Shown here piece by piece: positions 42,696 to 51,637 of a DNA stretch of 64,000 bases. Position 1 is the stretch's first letter. Every line of letters starts with the position of its first letter. The translations under genes were made by a program, and so were the position numbers. The stretch spans positions 4,030,001-4,094,000 of the forward strand of contig NZ_CP121671.1 of assembly GCF_029714185.1 (NCBI RefSeq), read 5' to 3'. The notes under the pieces were generated by a model. The model saw nothing but the letters and a program-made list of their open reading frames with translations. It made no database searches and was not told where the DNA came from. This DNA comes from Halobacillus naozhouensis (GTDB lineage Bacteria; Bacillota; Bacilli; Bacillales; Halobacillaceae).

Positions 42696-43258
42696 TGATC
42701 TTCCCCCTTAACTAGTATAACTCTGTAAGCCTCTCCCGGTGCTATTAGCCAATCCCACATCGAATCGGATTGCTTTGACCAATGATGTAGCATCGTTCGT
42801 ATCACCCCGCCATGAGTTACAATAGCAATAGGCTCATCTGAATGGTGATCATCCTCTAGTATTTGAGCAAAAAAGTGCAAAATGCGATCCTTGAATTGAG
42901 TAAAACTCTCCCCGTTTGGCGGTGTAATATTTTCCATATGATTCAGCCATTGCATATAGCTACCTAGCTCCTTCAATTCCTCATATGTACGCCCATCAAA
43001 ATCACCAAAATCATACTCGCGCAGCTGCTCTGTCACTTTCGTTTCAACTGATGGAAAAAGGATAGACGCTGTTTCACTGCAACGATCTAGGTCACTGGCA
43101 TAGCTTATAGGCCGTTCAGGCAGGTGTCTTTTTAAACATTCTATTTGTATTTGCCCTTGTTCAGACATCGCCTCATTTCGCCAACCTAAATAACGTCTTT
43201 GGACATTTGATGGTGTTTCCCCGTGACGAACTAAATACACAACCAAACGATGAACCAT
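42656..43258 (-). CDS. cobC: Histidine phosphatase, CobC-type alpha-ribazole phosphatase
   Basis: A 200-residue histidine phosphatase superfamily enzyme, predicted to dephosphorylate alpha-ribazole phosphate (or adenosylcobalamin phosphate) in nucleotide loop assembly. The phosphohistidine motif LVRHGETPSN is at residues 9-18, the second-His region is THGGVIRTML, and the acidic residue lies in YDFGDFDGRTYEEL. ATG 43258 overlaps the cobS end by 28 bases and is preceded by GGAGAC. The longer open frame upstream has no start signal. The assignment to CobC rests mainly on operon position, since family members are hard to tell apart. Confidence 0.85.
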   Translation of the reverse strand: MVHRLVVYLVRHGETPSNVQRRYLGWRNEAMSEQGQIQIECLKRHLPERPISYASDLDRCSETASILFPSVETKVTEQLREYDFGDFDGRTYEELKELGSYMQWLNHMENITPPNGESFTQFKDRILHFFAQILEDDHHSDEPIAIVTHGGVIRTMLHHWSKQSDSMWDWLIAPGEAYRVILVKGEDQWILSQAESITGS

Positions 43259-44007
43259 AAAAAAGTCTCCATTCCTTCTAGTGTAGCGCCGCAGACATCC
43301 CCTGTTATTCCGCCAAACGACCGTAACGCCCAAACTCTGATACCCCACATTCCTATTAAAGAGACCAGAAGCATAGCGAAACTAACCATAAAGTAACTGA
43401 GGGAGTGCAAAGACACTGCAGCACTTGTCACGAACATAAGCCCAATAATTGTTAGGGTTACATTGTGGTGATAATGGCGTTTAAAGAAATGGCTTAGCCC
43501 CCTGCTTCTAGCTGGTAACGTGTTTCCTAACAGCATTACCATTACACCTCTTGAGAAAATTGGAACGATGATTATAAACAAGATTGCAGAACTGTCAGTG
43601 AGAAACGTTTCATACATGAATACAAAACGCATAATCAGAACAGCCAAAAGAACCAATACACCGAAGGCACCTGTACGAGGGTCCCCCATAACTTCTAACC
43701 GTTTATGCGAGTCCTGATAGGAAAAGAAAGCATCTCCTGTATCCATCAAACCATCGAGGTGAAGACCGCCGCTCCAGATCGCTGGAAGCATGATCGCAAA
43801 AATGATTAAACTGATTAAACTCATGGTAGTTATAGAGGCTAAACCATAGAAGATGAATGCATTAATTATCCCAATGACTAATCCTAGAACTGGTAACCAT
43901 ATAAGACACGAACGCACTACCGATGAGTTGGGTTCAATGTTTTTCCGTATAGGACACACGGAGAAAAACTGCAAGGTAAACAAAGCACCTAATCCTACGT
44001 TTTTCAT
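43231..44007 (-). CDS. cobS: Adenosylcobinamide-GDP ribazoletransferase (cobalamin synthase)
   Basis: A 258-residue integral membrane enzyme joining adenosylcobinamide-GDP to alpha-ribazole (phosphate), the step that completes the lower loop. About seven hydrophobic segments. The conserved N-terminal FFSVCPI segment and the catalytic Asp-rich loop GGLHLDGLMDTGDAFFS (about 80-96) are typical, as is DPRTGAFG at about 107. ATG 44007 overlaps the cbiP stop by four bases (ATGA), so the two are probably translationally coupled. Confidence 0.93.
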   Translation of the reverse strand: MKNVGLGALFTLQFFSVCPIRKNIEPNSSVVRSCLIWLPVLGLVIGIINAFIFYGLASITTMSLISLIIFAIMLPAIWSGGLHLDGLMDTGDAFFSYQDSHKRLEVMGDPRTGAFGVLVLLAVLIMRFVFMYETFLTDSSAILFIIIVPIFSRGVMVMLLGNTLPARSRGLSHFFKRHYHHNVTLTIIGLMFVTSAAVSLHSLSYFMVSFAMLLVSLIGMWGIRVWALRSFGGITGDVCGATLEGMETFLWFIVWLCI

Positions 44008-45476
44008 AAGCCGCTGCCCTCCACCATCTCAAAAATTTTATCCATATTAAGGTGAGCCTCTAAATGAGCAGCCAAATTGTCATAACGCTCCTCACGGTTA
44101 ACTGTATAGACAATAGGCTGTTCGGGCAGCTCAGACCTCCTGCGCAAGCGATTGAGCCATTCCGTACGCCAGTTATCGTTGTAAAAGCAATCATGAAGAT
44201 AGGTTCCAACTAAACGACCCTGGTCGAGGCTGATGCCTTCCGGGCCATCTTCTAATTGAAGGAACGGTTTCGTGATAGACCCAGCCGTTCTCCCAAGGTG
44301 AATCTCATAACCAGACATGGGTACAGAAGAATAACCGCTTGCTTCATGAGTGTAACCGCTCACACGAATCGTCTGTTTAGATTTCACAAAAGTTGTGGAT
44401 AGAGGGAATATCCCTATTCCTTTCTCACCCACTTCATCTGTTTCATCCCGATACATGACATCAGAGAGAATCTGATAACCACCGCAAATCCCTACCACTA
44501 CTCCTCCCCGCTCGGTGTAAGCTCTGATTGCTCCTGTCAATCCCTTCTCCTTACATACAATGTAATCTTCGATCGTGCTGCGCGTCCCCGGTAAAATAAG
44601 CGCATCTGGGCTGCCAAGCTGATCGACTGACCGAACGTAACGGATCGATACGTCTTGCTCTTGAGTAAGGGGAGTTACATCCGTTTCATTGGATAAATAA
44701 GGCCAATGAATCACAGCTATATCCAGCGATTTCTCCCTTTTTGCCAGGGTAGGTTGAACCGTTAATGAGTCTTCTCCTTCAATACCGTGCTCTTCTAAAT
44801 GAGGCAGTACACCTAAAACAGGAATACCTGTATAGTTCTCAAGCCATTCTACTCCACTTTCAAATAAAGAACGTTCTCCGCGAAACTTGTTAATGATTAG
44901 TCCTTTAACACGCTTGCGATGGTTATCAGGCAACAACTCCAGCGTCCCAACAATACTGGCGAACACCCCGCCCCGATCAATATCTGCAACTAGAATGACC
45001 GGCACATCAATAAGCTCAGCCACTGACATATTTACCAATTCGCGGTCATTTAAATTGACCTCAACCGGACTTCCCGCTCCTTCGATAATCAGAGCCTCAT
45101 AATGGTTCTCCAACCGGTGAACAGACTGCTGAATTGCAAGCTTACCTTTTTCATACCAATGGTTGCGGTACTGTAATCCTGACCAGGCATCCTGGCTGAC
45201 CCCATGGATAATAATTTCAGACCGCTGATCACTTGTTGGTTTTAATAGTATCGGATTCATATCGGTCGTTGCCTCAACCCTTGCAGCTTCAGCCTGAATA
45301 CCTTGGGCACGGCCCATTTCCTCTCCATTAACGGTCACATAGGAGTTGTTAGACATATTTTGCGATTTAAATGGAGCTAAACGCATACCTCGATTTACGA
45401 GCGTCCTGCATAACCCTGTAGCAATCCAACTTTTCCCCACATTAGAAGCTGTTCCTTGAATCATTATTCCTTTCAT
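44004..45476 (-). CDS. cbiP: Adenosylcobyric acid synthase (glutamine-hydrolysing)
   Basis: A 490-residue CobQ/CbiP amidotransferase that amidates side chains b, d, e and g of the corrin ring. N-terminal dethiobiotin synthetase-like ATPase: P-loop GTASNVGKSW (residues 8-17). C-terminal class I GATase-like domain: nucleophile Cys in VGICGGYQIL and His in GTYLHDCF. ATG 45476 follows AAGGGGGA; the long open frame upstream has no ribosome binding site and lies within cobU. Overlap with cobU is 35 bases. Its presence with no corrin-ring genes in view suggests either salvage of incompletely amidated corrinoids or a ring pathway elsewhere. Confidence 0.92.
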   Translation of the reverse strand: MKGIMIQGTASNVGKSWIATGLCRTLVNRGMRLAPFKSQNMSNNSYVTVNGEEMGRAQGIQAEAARVEATTDMNPILLKPTSDQRSEIIIHGVSQDAWSGLQYRNHWYEKGKLAIQQSVHRLENHYEALIIEGAGSPVEVNLNDRELVNMSVAELIDVPVILVADIDRGGVFASIVGTLELLPDNHRKRVKGLIINKFRGERSLFESGVEWLENYTGIPVLGVLPHLEEHGIEGEDSLTVQPTLAKREKSLDIAVIHWPYLSNETDVTPLTQEQDVSIRYVRSVDQLGSPDALILPGTRSTIEDYIVCKEKGLTGAIRAYTERGGVVVGICGGYQILSDVMYRDETDEVGEKGIGIFPLSTTFVKSKQTIRVSGYTHEASGYSSVPMSGYEIHLGRTAGSITKPFLQLEDGPEGISLDQGRLVGTYLHDCFYNDNWRTEWLNRLRRRSELPEQPIVYTVNREERYDNLAAHLEAHLNMDKIFEMVEGSGL

Positions 45477-46005
45477 ACTTTTCCCCCTTATGAAAAATGG
45501 GCTGGCCAAACACCATTTCGATCGCTTGATCTGCCTGGCGAATAACATATTTATGTATGGTACCAAGGATGTAAAGATAGTCCTGAACCAGTTCAGAAGA
45601 AGAAGGTAGATCACGGGTAAGGTCGTTTGAAATAATATATAACTCTCCCGTATCAGCGATGAGCCGATCAAGCTGTTCGATTAAAAAATCTATCAAATCA
45701 TCGGGGCGTTTGCCTTGAGGAACCATCATTTCATTCGTTACCCATGTGGTTAAACAATCAAGCAGAACGGCATCGTCTTCTGTAAATGAAAGCTGATCAA
45801 TTGTTGTCGGCTGCTCCCATGTTTGCCATGACCGCCTGCTTTGCTTGCGGTCCTTTTGGTGACGGAATACTCGTTCTTGCATTTCTGAATCTGTCACCAC
45901 TCCCGTTGCCACATAGTGGAGGTGCGACAGATTCGATTGCAACATCCAACCCTCTGCATAACTTGTCTTCCCACTCCTTACACCTCCACAGACAAAGGTC
46001 ATCAT
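45442..46005 (-). CDS. cobU: Adenosylcobinamide kinase/guanylyltransferase (main copy)
   Basis: A 187-residue CobU-type enzyme phosphorylating adenosylcobinamide and then transferring GMP. P-loop GGVRSGKTS at residues 7-15, YVATGVVTDSEM (31-42), and His49 in RVFRHQ, matching the guanylylated His46 of Salmonella CobU. LLDCLTTWVTN near 84 is canonical. The usual later motif SNEVGxGIVP is changed to SNDLTRDLP. That motif is found instead in the second CobU-like protein of the operon. ATG 46005 overlaps the cobD stop as ATGA and is eight bases after GGTGG; a GTG at 46017 is the alternative. Confidence 0.9.
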   Translation of the reverse strand: MMTFVCGGVRSGKTSYAEGWMLQSNLSHLHYVATGVVTDSEMQERVFRHQKDRKQSRRSWQTWEQPTTIDQLSFTEDDAVLLDCLTTWVTNEMMVPQGKRPDDLIDFLIEQLDRLIADTGELYIISNDLTRDLPSSSELVQDYLYILGTIHKYVIRQADQAIEMVFGQPIFHKGEKYERNNDSRNSF

Positions 46006-47069
46006 GCTTGTACCCACCTTTCCAAAAGTTCAAGCAAGTAATCATTCTCCTGTTTTGTACGGATTGCCAGTCGCACATAATCTCCATTTAATCCAGGGAA
46101 ATTATAAGTATGACGTACAGCCACTCGGTTTTTTAACAGAAAAGGCAGTAAAGTATCACTTAAAGAAGGGTATCCTCCTAACAAATAGTAGTTGACATCA
46201 CTTTTCGATACAGTAAAAGATAGTTTCTTAAGCCTGGAGAAAACCTGCTCTTTTTCTGAATAAATGAATTCTCTTGTCTGTTGACGATAGGAATGATCAT
46301 TGATGCAGCCTACCGCAATGTGCTGCGCCAACGCATTTACGCTCCATGTGGGTTGATAGGAAGCTAGTTTCTGAACTAGTCTCTCAGATCCGGCAAGATA
46401 ACCGACCCTTAATCCCGGAATAGAGTACATTTTCGTCAAGGAACGTAATATAATCAGGTGAGATGATTCGTTTATGTGCTGAATAAGTGTAGGCTCATTA
46501 TGAACAAAATCATAAAATGCCTCATCGACAAGGAGCGAAACCCCTCTTCTTTCAAGTTCATTTAATAGCTCAAAAAGCTTGTTTTGTTTATAACTCACAC
46601 CAGTGGGGTTATTCGGATGGCAGATGACCACGAGATCTATACCACCAAGCTTAGACTTGATCCGTTCTAAAGGAAGCCCCCACCCTTCCGACTCTGTTAG
46701 AAATACAGATTCTACTGTACAATTGTTCATGCTTGCAATCATTCGGTATTCAGAAAAAGTCGGCTCAACAATCAATAGTCGTTTTCCAGCAAACTCCCTT
46801 CCTATTAGTGTCAGCAGCTCGGAAGCACCATTGCCAACGAGAATTTGTTTTTCTGAAATCCCTTCTTGTAAAGCAATCGTACGACGGAGATCTTCAGCAT
46901 GGGGATCTGGATAGTTCGTGATGAGTTCAAAAAAACTTCCCCATTGTTCCTGTAACCAAGCCGGAGTCCCTAACGGATTTACATTTACACTAAAGTCATA
47001 AGTCACCTCTGGCAGTTGTAGTGGGTCTGTTAAATATTGCGGATTAGCTCCATGTGACGGCCACTTCAA
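46002..47069 (-). CDS. cobD: L-threonine-O-3-phosphate decarboxylase
   Basis: A 355-residue PLP-dependent class I aminotransferase-fold enzyme producing (R)-1-aminopropan-2-yl phosphate, the linker that CbiB attaches to cobyric acid. The PLP Lys lies in RSLTKMYSIPGLRVGY (about 218-233), the cofactor-binding Asn/Pro in CHPNNPTG (about 148) and Asp in LVDEAFYDF. HisC is the closest alternative, but the operon context settles it. Start: AGGAGG lies eight bases before TTG 47069. An in-frame GTG at 47078 lies within that site. It overlaps cbiB by 26 bases. Confidence 0.9.
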   Translation of the reverse strand: MKWPSHGANPQYLTDPLQLPEVTYDFSVNVNPLGTPAWLQEQWGSFFELITNYPDPHAEDLRRTIALQEGISEKQILVGNGASELLTLIGREFAGKRLLIVEPTFSEYRMIASMNNCTVESVFLTESEGWGLPLERIKSKLGGIDLVVICHPNNPTGVSYKQNKLFELLNELERRGVSLLVDEAFYDFVHNEPTLIQHINESSHLIILRSLTKMYSIPGLRVGYLAGSERLVQKLASYQPTWSVNALAQHIAVGCINDHSYRQQTREFIYSEKEQVFSRLKKLSFTVSKSDVNYYLLGGYPSLSDTLLPFLLKNRVAVRHTYNFPGLNGDYVRLAIRTKQENDYLLELLERWVQA

Positions 47070-48006
47070 TAACTGCACCTCCTATCCATAACAACAAAAT
47101 CATATAAAGTGTAGCTCGCATCATAATGTGATGGGCTGCTTTAATATGCTCAGCACCCATCTTCTCATAGGGAATCCCAATCGTAGGACGCATGGATATT
47201 TCACCGAAATACCGATTTTCGCCTCCTAACTGAATTCCCATTAGAATGGAAAAAACTGCTTCACCCCATCCGCTATTTGGGCTCGGATGACGCTTTGAAT
47301 GACGGAATAATAAAGTGAATGCTTCCTTTTTCGTTTGAAAACGAGTTTTTTCTAGTATCAAAAGTAAAATCGATGTCAGGCGGGCTGGGACCCAGTTCAG
47401 TACATCATCCAATCGTGCGGAAGCCCAGCCAAAAAAGTAGAATCGTTCATGTCGATATCCTACCATCGAGTCACATGTGTTCACGGCACGATAAAGCATG
47501 GCTAAAGGCCCACCGCCTAAAAACGCAAAGAAAAGCGGCGCAGTAATGCCGTCGCTCGTATTTTCAGCAACGGTTTCAATCGCTCCTCTTGCCAGCTCAG
47601 ATTCACCTAAATAATCGGTATCTCTCCCGACAATCATGGATAAATGGTGGCGTGCCCGAGTATAGTCGGACTCCATTAATGGGATATATACATTCATCGA
47701 TGCTTCTTTCAAGCCTTTTAATGCAATCGTTGTCCAAATAAAGAAGGATTCTATGACAACCCCCAGCACGACATGAACGTGATAGCCGAGTGCAGTAATA
47801 GACCATGTAAGCACGAAGACAACACTGCATACAATAAGCACCATTGCCACCCCCTTGAAGCGACGAAGCCTCCCTTTATTCCAGCTGCTTTCAAGAAAAT
47901 GAATCAAGCCCCCCATGAGGCGGACAGGATGTGGCACCCAGCGTGGATCTCCAATCCATAAATCTAATAAAAACGCTGCGGTTAAAGCAATCAGATGTTC
48001 AATCAT
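47044..48006 (-). CDS. cbiB: Adenosylcobinamide-phosphate synthase
   Basis: A 320-residue membrane protein of the CbiB/CobD family attaching aminopropanol phosphate to adenosylcobyric acid. The start DLWIGDPRWVPHPVRLMGG (residues 15-33) is the family hallmark. ETVAENTSDGITAPLFF (about 142) and NTCDSMVGYRHERFYFFGWASARLDDVLN (about 170 on) are also conserved. About five hydrophobic segments. ATG 48006 overlaps the last base of the preceding stop (TAATG). Confidence 0.93.
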   Translation of the reverse strand: MIEHLIALTAAFLLDLWIGDPRWVPHPVRLMGGLIHFLESSWNKGRLRRFKGVAMVLIVCSVVFVLTWSITALGYHVHVVLGVVIESFFIWTTIALKGLKEASMNVYIPLMESDYTRARHHLSMIVGRDTDYLGESELARGAIETVAENTSDGITAPLFFAFLGGGPLAMLYRAVNTCDSMVGYRHERFYFFGWASARLDDVLNWVPARLTSILLLILEKTRFQTKKEAFTLLFRHSKRHPSPNSGWGEAVFSILMGIQLGGENRYFGEISMRPTIGIPYEKMGAEHIKAAHHIMMRATLYMILLLWIGGAVIEVAVTWS

Positions 48007-49472
48007 TAAGTCTTCATTCTTTCCATGTAACGTTCAATAGCCTCTTTGGTAGCTTCATAAATCATCTGTCCAACCTTGCTTCCGAGAAAGGTAATCGGTC
48101 CCGCATATTCCAGCTGTCTTCCTGTTTGAGTACTCGCAATCATAATACTGTCTGTGGACGTTCCTGTAGCTGAAGTATTTGTCAGTGGGTCTTTAATTCC
48201 ACATGTAGAGAAAGCTTGCGTCTTCGCTTCCGTCGCCGTTACGATTCCTTGAATAAATGCCTGCTCGGAGAGGTGGCCATCAATGAAAACCCACGTATTT
48301 ACTGTCCCGGGCTGATGCTCCTTTACTCGCTTATCCCCGTGAACAACATCTACTGCGTTACCCAGACCAGCTGTGACTAAAATCAAGATGGACATACCCT
48401 CTGCCTTAAAATAGCGCTCCGAATAATCTGGCAGGTAGGCTGCTGTCATCATCGCTAACGTGTCATGTTCAGGCAGCTCCCACTGCTGACATTTTTCTAT
48501 CATGAATTGGGTTGGAAACTCACAATGAAAGCTTTTATCAACATGGTAGTTTATAAAGTTACGATACCAGCCAAATCCTCCTCCCATCACAGCTGATGAA
48601 AAAGTTTTAAGCAGTTGAGGTGTTCTTACTAGAACCTTCTCCTCTGTGGCTTCCACAAGCTCGGATTTGATAGTAGTCTTTGTCCTGTCTAAAAAATAAT
48701 TCGGCAGCAAGTTCATCTGCGGGCTTGATAACGTAGGATTAGGATGAACATCAATAGAAGAATGATAGATGCTCTCAAGTAAGGGCTTTTGCATCACTTC
48801 TTCCGGCTTGCCTACCTTAGTGATCTGCCCTTGGTCGATCAATAAAAGCCGATCACAATACAGGCTGGCTATATTTAAGTCATGAAAAATCGACACCACC
48901 GTTAAATGGTTTGTCAGCGAAAGCTGTTTTAGTTCATCAAGGAGCTGTTTTTGATAACTGAAATCAAGATGGTTCGTTGGCTCATCTAGCAGTAAAATAT
49001 CCGGTTCCTGAGCAAGGGCTTGAGCTAGATAGACACGCTGTCTTTCGCCTCCACTTAAGTGAGCAAGAGGGAGAAACTTCATGTCCACCAGTCCTGTTTT
49101 TTCTAACACTTTTTCAGTTACTTCTTTATCCCGTTCATTCGGCTGCTTTATGAAGCCCGACTGGTACGCGTAACGTCCCATCATTACTGTTTCATAGACA
49201 TTATAAGAAAAAAAGCTCTGCTGAATCTGGGGCAATGTCGCTACTTTGCGGGCAAGATGTTTGCGTCCATAATACTCAAGAGGCTGACGGTCAATAATCA
49301 CTTCTCCCTCCCAAAGGGGAAGAACCCCGTTCAGTAATTTAATTAATGTTGTTTTTCCACTTCCGTTAGGCCCAACGACACCAAAAAACTCTCCACGGTT
49401 AACCTGAAAATGGACATGATCAACAATGGGAGACTTATCATATCCTCCTGTTATGTTCTTGACTTGAATCAT
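48006..49472 (-). CDS. Fusion of cobalamin ABC ATPase (BtuD) and adenosylcobinamide amidohydrolase (CbiZ)
   Basis: A 488-residue two-domain protein. Residues 1-255 are an iron/B12-type ABC ATPase: Walker A GPNGSGKTT (about 35), signature LSGGERQRV (about 138) and Walker B ILLLDEPTNHLD (about 160). Residues 265-488 are CbiZ-like (AVMGGGFGWYRNFINYHV, MMTAAYLP, LVTAGLGNAVDV, NTWVFIDGHLSEQAF, TSTDSIMIAS). CbiZ cleaves the aminopropanol linker of adenosylcobinamide so that CbiB can rebuild it. Fusing it to the importer's ATPase ties remodelling to uptake on the cytoplasmic face. It overlaps btuC by four bases. The frame is uninterrupted, so the fusion is real. Confidence 0.92.
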   Translation of the reverse strand: MIQVKNITGGYDKSPIVDHVHFQVNRGEFFGVVGPNGSGKTTLIKLLNGVLPLWEGEVIIDRQPLEYYGRKHLARKVATLPQIQQSFFSYNVYETVMMGRYAYQSGFIKQPNERDKEVTEKVLEKTGLVDMKFLPLAHLSGGERQRVYLAQALAQEPDILLLDEPTNHLDFSYQKQLLDELKQLSLTNHLTVVSIFHDLNIASLYCDRLLLIDQGQITKVGKPEEVMQKPLLESIYHSSIDVHPNPTLSSPQMNLLPNYFLDRTKTTIKSELVEATEEKVLVRTPQLLKTFSSAVMGGGFGWYRNFINYHVDKSFHCEFPTQFMIEKCQQWELPEHDTLAMMTAAYLPDYSERYFKAEGMSILILVTAGLGNAVDVVHGDKRVKEHQPGTVNTWVFIDGHLSEQAFIQGIVTATEAKTQAFSTCGIKDPLTNTSATGTSTDSIMIASTQTGRQLEYAGPITFLGSKVGQMIYEATKEAIERYMERMKT

Positions 49473-50494
49473 ATACTCGCTCCTTTTCTCCTCTGCCGAT
49501 AAAGAATAAAAGCAAAAATCGGCGCTCCTATGAGTGAGGTGATCACCCCAATAGGTAACTCAACCGGGGCAATAATCGTTCGTGATACAAGGTCCGCCAA
49601 TATTAAGAATGTCGCACCATTAATCAAAGAAAGCGGGATAAGGTGACGGTGGTCATTACCGAAAACTCTCCGGCAAATATGGGGAACGACTAGACCGACA
49701 AAGCCGATTGTCCCGGACACAGCAACTGCTGCCCCCGTTAAGATCGAAGCAGCTAATAAAATCAGCGCTTTTCTTTTTTCCGTAGGTACCCCGAGCTGCT
49801 TTGCCCGTTCCTCACCTAACGACATCGCATTTAATTCTTGTCCCTGCGTCAAAAGAAGCAGCACACCAACAATAAAGAAAGGTAACAGTAACCCTACATG
49901 ACTCCACCCCCGCATCGCCACACTTCCTAGAAGCCAACCGACAATTTGCCGAAGCTCCTCTCCTGTTAGAGCAATCATGAGGGAAATAACGGAGCCAAGA
50001 AAAGACCCCATGACGATACCTGTCAGTATGAGCGTCTCGATAGAAAGCGTTCGATCAAGCATGCGCGCAAACCCAATAACGAACAGCAGAGTAAGAACTG
50101 CCGTACAGATGCTGACAATAGGGAGAGTGAAGGAAGCAAAAACCGGGAAGGAAAATCCCACAAACAAAACCAACACTGCCCCGACAGATGCGCCGGATGA
50201 CACCCCTAATGTATAAGGATCTGCTAACGGGTTTTGCAGCAGGCCTTGAAAGGATGCCCCGGCTATGGCTAGTGATGCACCCACTAGACCGGCCAATACC
50301 ACCCGCGGTGTGCGAACATCGACAATAATACTGATATTTATAGGATCAATATTCGATTGATAAGGACTTATCGCTTCCGCTATCGCCCCGATAATGACTG
50401 GAAGCGGAATAGGTAGACTGCCTACAGCCACCCCTGCCAGCCATGCAGCTACTAGAAGCACCAAGCTTCCTATATATGCTAGCGGTTTATTCAT
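49469..50494 (-). CDS. btuC: Corrinoid ABC transporter permease (FecCD/BtuC family)
   Basis: About 341 residues, a type II importer permease with roughly ten helices. Family motifs: RTPRVVLAGLVGASLAIAGASFQGLLQNPLADPYTLGVSSGA (about 62-103) and the ATPase-coupling region VSGTIGFVGLVVPHICR (about 260). ATG 50494 was taken, though a GTG immediately before it (50497) also fits; both overlap the end of btuF by a few bases. FecCD permeases for ferric siderophores look alike. The riboswitch and the cob genes fix the substrate as corrinoid. Confidence 0.92.
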   Translation of the reverse strand: MNKPLAYIGSLVLLVAAWLAGVAVGSLPIPLPVIIGAIAEAISPYQSNIDPINISIIVDVRTPRVVLAGLVGASLAIAGASFQGLLQNPLADPYTLGVSSGASVGAVLVLFVGFSFPVFASFTLPIVSICTAVLTLLFVIGFARMLDRTLSIETLILTGIVMGSFLGSVISLMIALTGEELRQIVGWLLGSVAMRGWSHVGLLLPFFIVGVLLLLTQGQELNAMSLGEERAKQLGVPTEKRKALILLAASILTGAAVAVSGTIGFVGLVVPHICRRVFGNDHRHLIPLSLINGATFLILADLVSRTIIAPVELPIGVITSLIGAPIFAFILYRQRRKGASI

Positions 50495-51479
50495 CACCGA
50501 ACGTTTCCGGATAAACAGCTTCAGCCAACCGCTCTACCCCTTCAATCAAGCGTGGACCCGCACGTGTAACGAGATCAGAGTGAACATCATAAACCTGTTT
50601 CTTCTCGATTGCTGGTACTTGTTCCCAGCCTTCTCTAGAAAGCACTTTTTCCACAGGCTTCTCTGTATAATAGCCATATGTTGTAATGATGACATCTGGC
50701 TGTAAGTTAATAATGGCCTCCTCGTTCATTTTCACCCATCCTTGTTGGTTTACAGCCGCATTCTCGGCATTAATCGCCTGGAGCATTTGATTCATGAAAG
50801 TACCTGTTCCAGTTGTATAAATCTCCGGTGCCGGAGACACTTCTACAAATACACTTTTAGGATCCTTGATTTCAGAGGCCTTTTCTTTAATCCCTTTAAG
50901 TTTCTTTTTCATCCCGGCTACAATACTCTCTGCTTTCTTTTGCTCATCTACCAATTTACCGATTGACTGAATCGTTTCATAAACACCCTTAAAATCAGAG
51001 GCGTTCTTAACCACATAAACCGAAATCCCTGCATTGCTGATTTGATCAATCGCTGCCTGAGAGTTATGAGCACTTGAACCGTGGGCAAGAACGAGATCAG
51101 GTTTTAATGACAATACTTTTTCGGTATTCATTTGCATCCCGCCAACTTTATTAATCTCCTTGACCTGCTCAGGGTAATTATCATGATCTGATACTCCGAC
51201 AACCTGTTCTCCTGCGCCAACGGCAAACACAATTTCTGTATTACTTGGAATCAATGAAACAATTCGTTCAGGATCTTCTTCCAGAAAGACCTTATTTCCC
51301 GCAGAGTCTTCTACGGTCAGAGGGTAGGTCGTTCCCTCTTGAACTTGAGTCTCGTCCGTTTTAGTGTGATCTTCATTTTTGTTTTCCTCTGGCTGACTTG
51401 AGTTCTCATTGCCCGCACAGCCTACTAGCAAACCGACTGTCACCAGTAGCATAAGTATGTAATTCGATAGTCGTTTCAA
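50487..51479 (-). CDS. btuF: Corrinoid-binding lipoprotein of the ABC importer
   Basis: A 330-residue class III substrate-binding protein anchored outside the membrane. Signal peptide with lipobox LVGC (Cys21), then an acidic Ser/Glu/Asp-rich linker and two lobes (PERIVSLIPSNTEIVFAVG near 75 and DVIITTYGYY near 255). Start: GGGGGAGAG lies before TTG 51479. The open frame continues upstream to an ATG at 51578, but that stretch runs through the attenuator hairpin and has no signal-peptide sense. It is the first gene of the operon under the cobalamin riboswitch. Confidence 0.92.
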   Translation of the reverse strand: MKRLSNYILMLLVTVGLLVGCAGNENSSQPEENKNEDHTKTDETQVQEGTTYPLTVEDSAGNKVFLEEDPERIVSLIPSNTEIVFAVGAGEQVVGVSDHDNYPEQVKEINKVGGMQMNTEKVLSLKPDLVLAHGSSAHNSQAAIDQISNAGISVYVVKNASDFKGVYETIQSIGKLVDEQKKAESIVAGMKKKLKGIKEKASEIKDPKSVFVEVSPAPEIYTTGTGTFMNQMLQAINAENAAVNQQGWVKMNEEAIINLQPDVIITTYGYYTEKPVEKVLSREGWEQVPAIEKKQVYDVHSDLVTRAGPRLIEGVERLAEAVYPETFGDE

Positions 51480-51512
51480 GTTAATCTCTCCCCCTAAAAT
51501 GTTTTTGAGCAC

Positions 51513-51542
51513 AAAAAAAACACATCCCGCAATGGAGATGTG
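51513..51542 (-). terminator. Riboswitch-controlled intrinsic terminator before btuF
   Basis: A stem of CACATC and GATGTG flanks plus adjoining C/G pairs with a short loop, followed on the minus strand by eight T residues. It lies between the cobalamin aptamer and btuF and probably terminates when B12 is bound. Confidence 0.85.
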
Positions 51543-51637
51543 TACATGAAAAGATTTTGCAATGCCGCTTAATGGCATAACATGCAGTTACCTTTTCCTC
51601 ATACACCTCCTATCCGCGTAGGTTATTGGTGAGAAAA

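Noticed and set aside
45477..45671. 65-codon N-terminal extension of the cbiP frame
   Set aside because: It lies within cobU, has no ribosome site and is unlike any CbiP N-terminus. The ATG at 45476 has a good site.
51480..51578. 33-codon upstream extension of btuF
   Set aside because: It would translate through the riboswitch terminator and would place the signal peptide internally. The TTG at 51479 is well placed.
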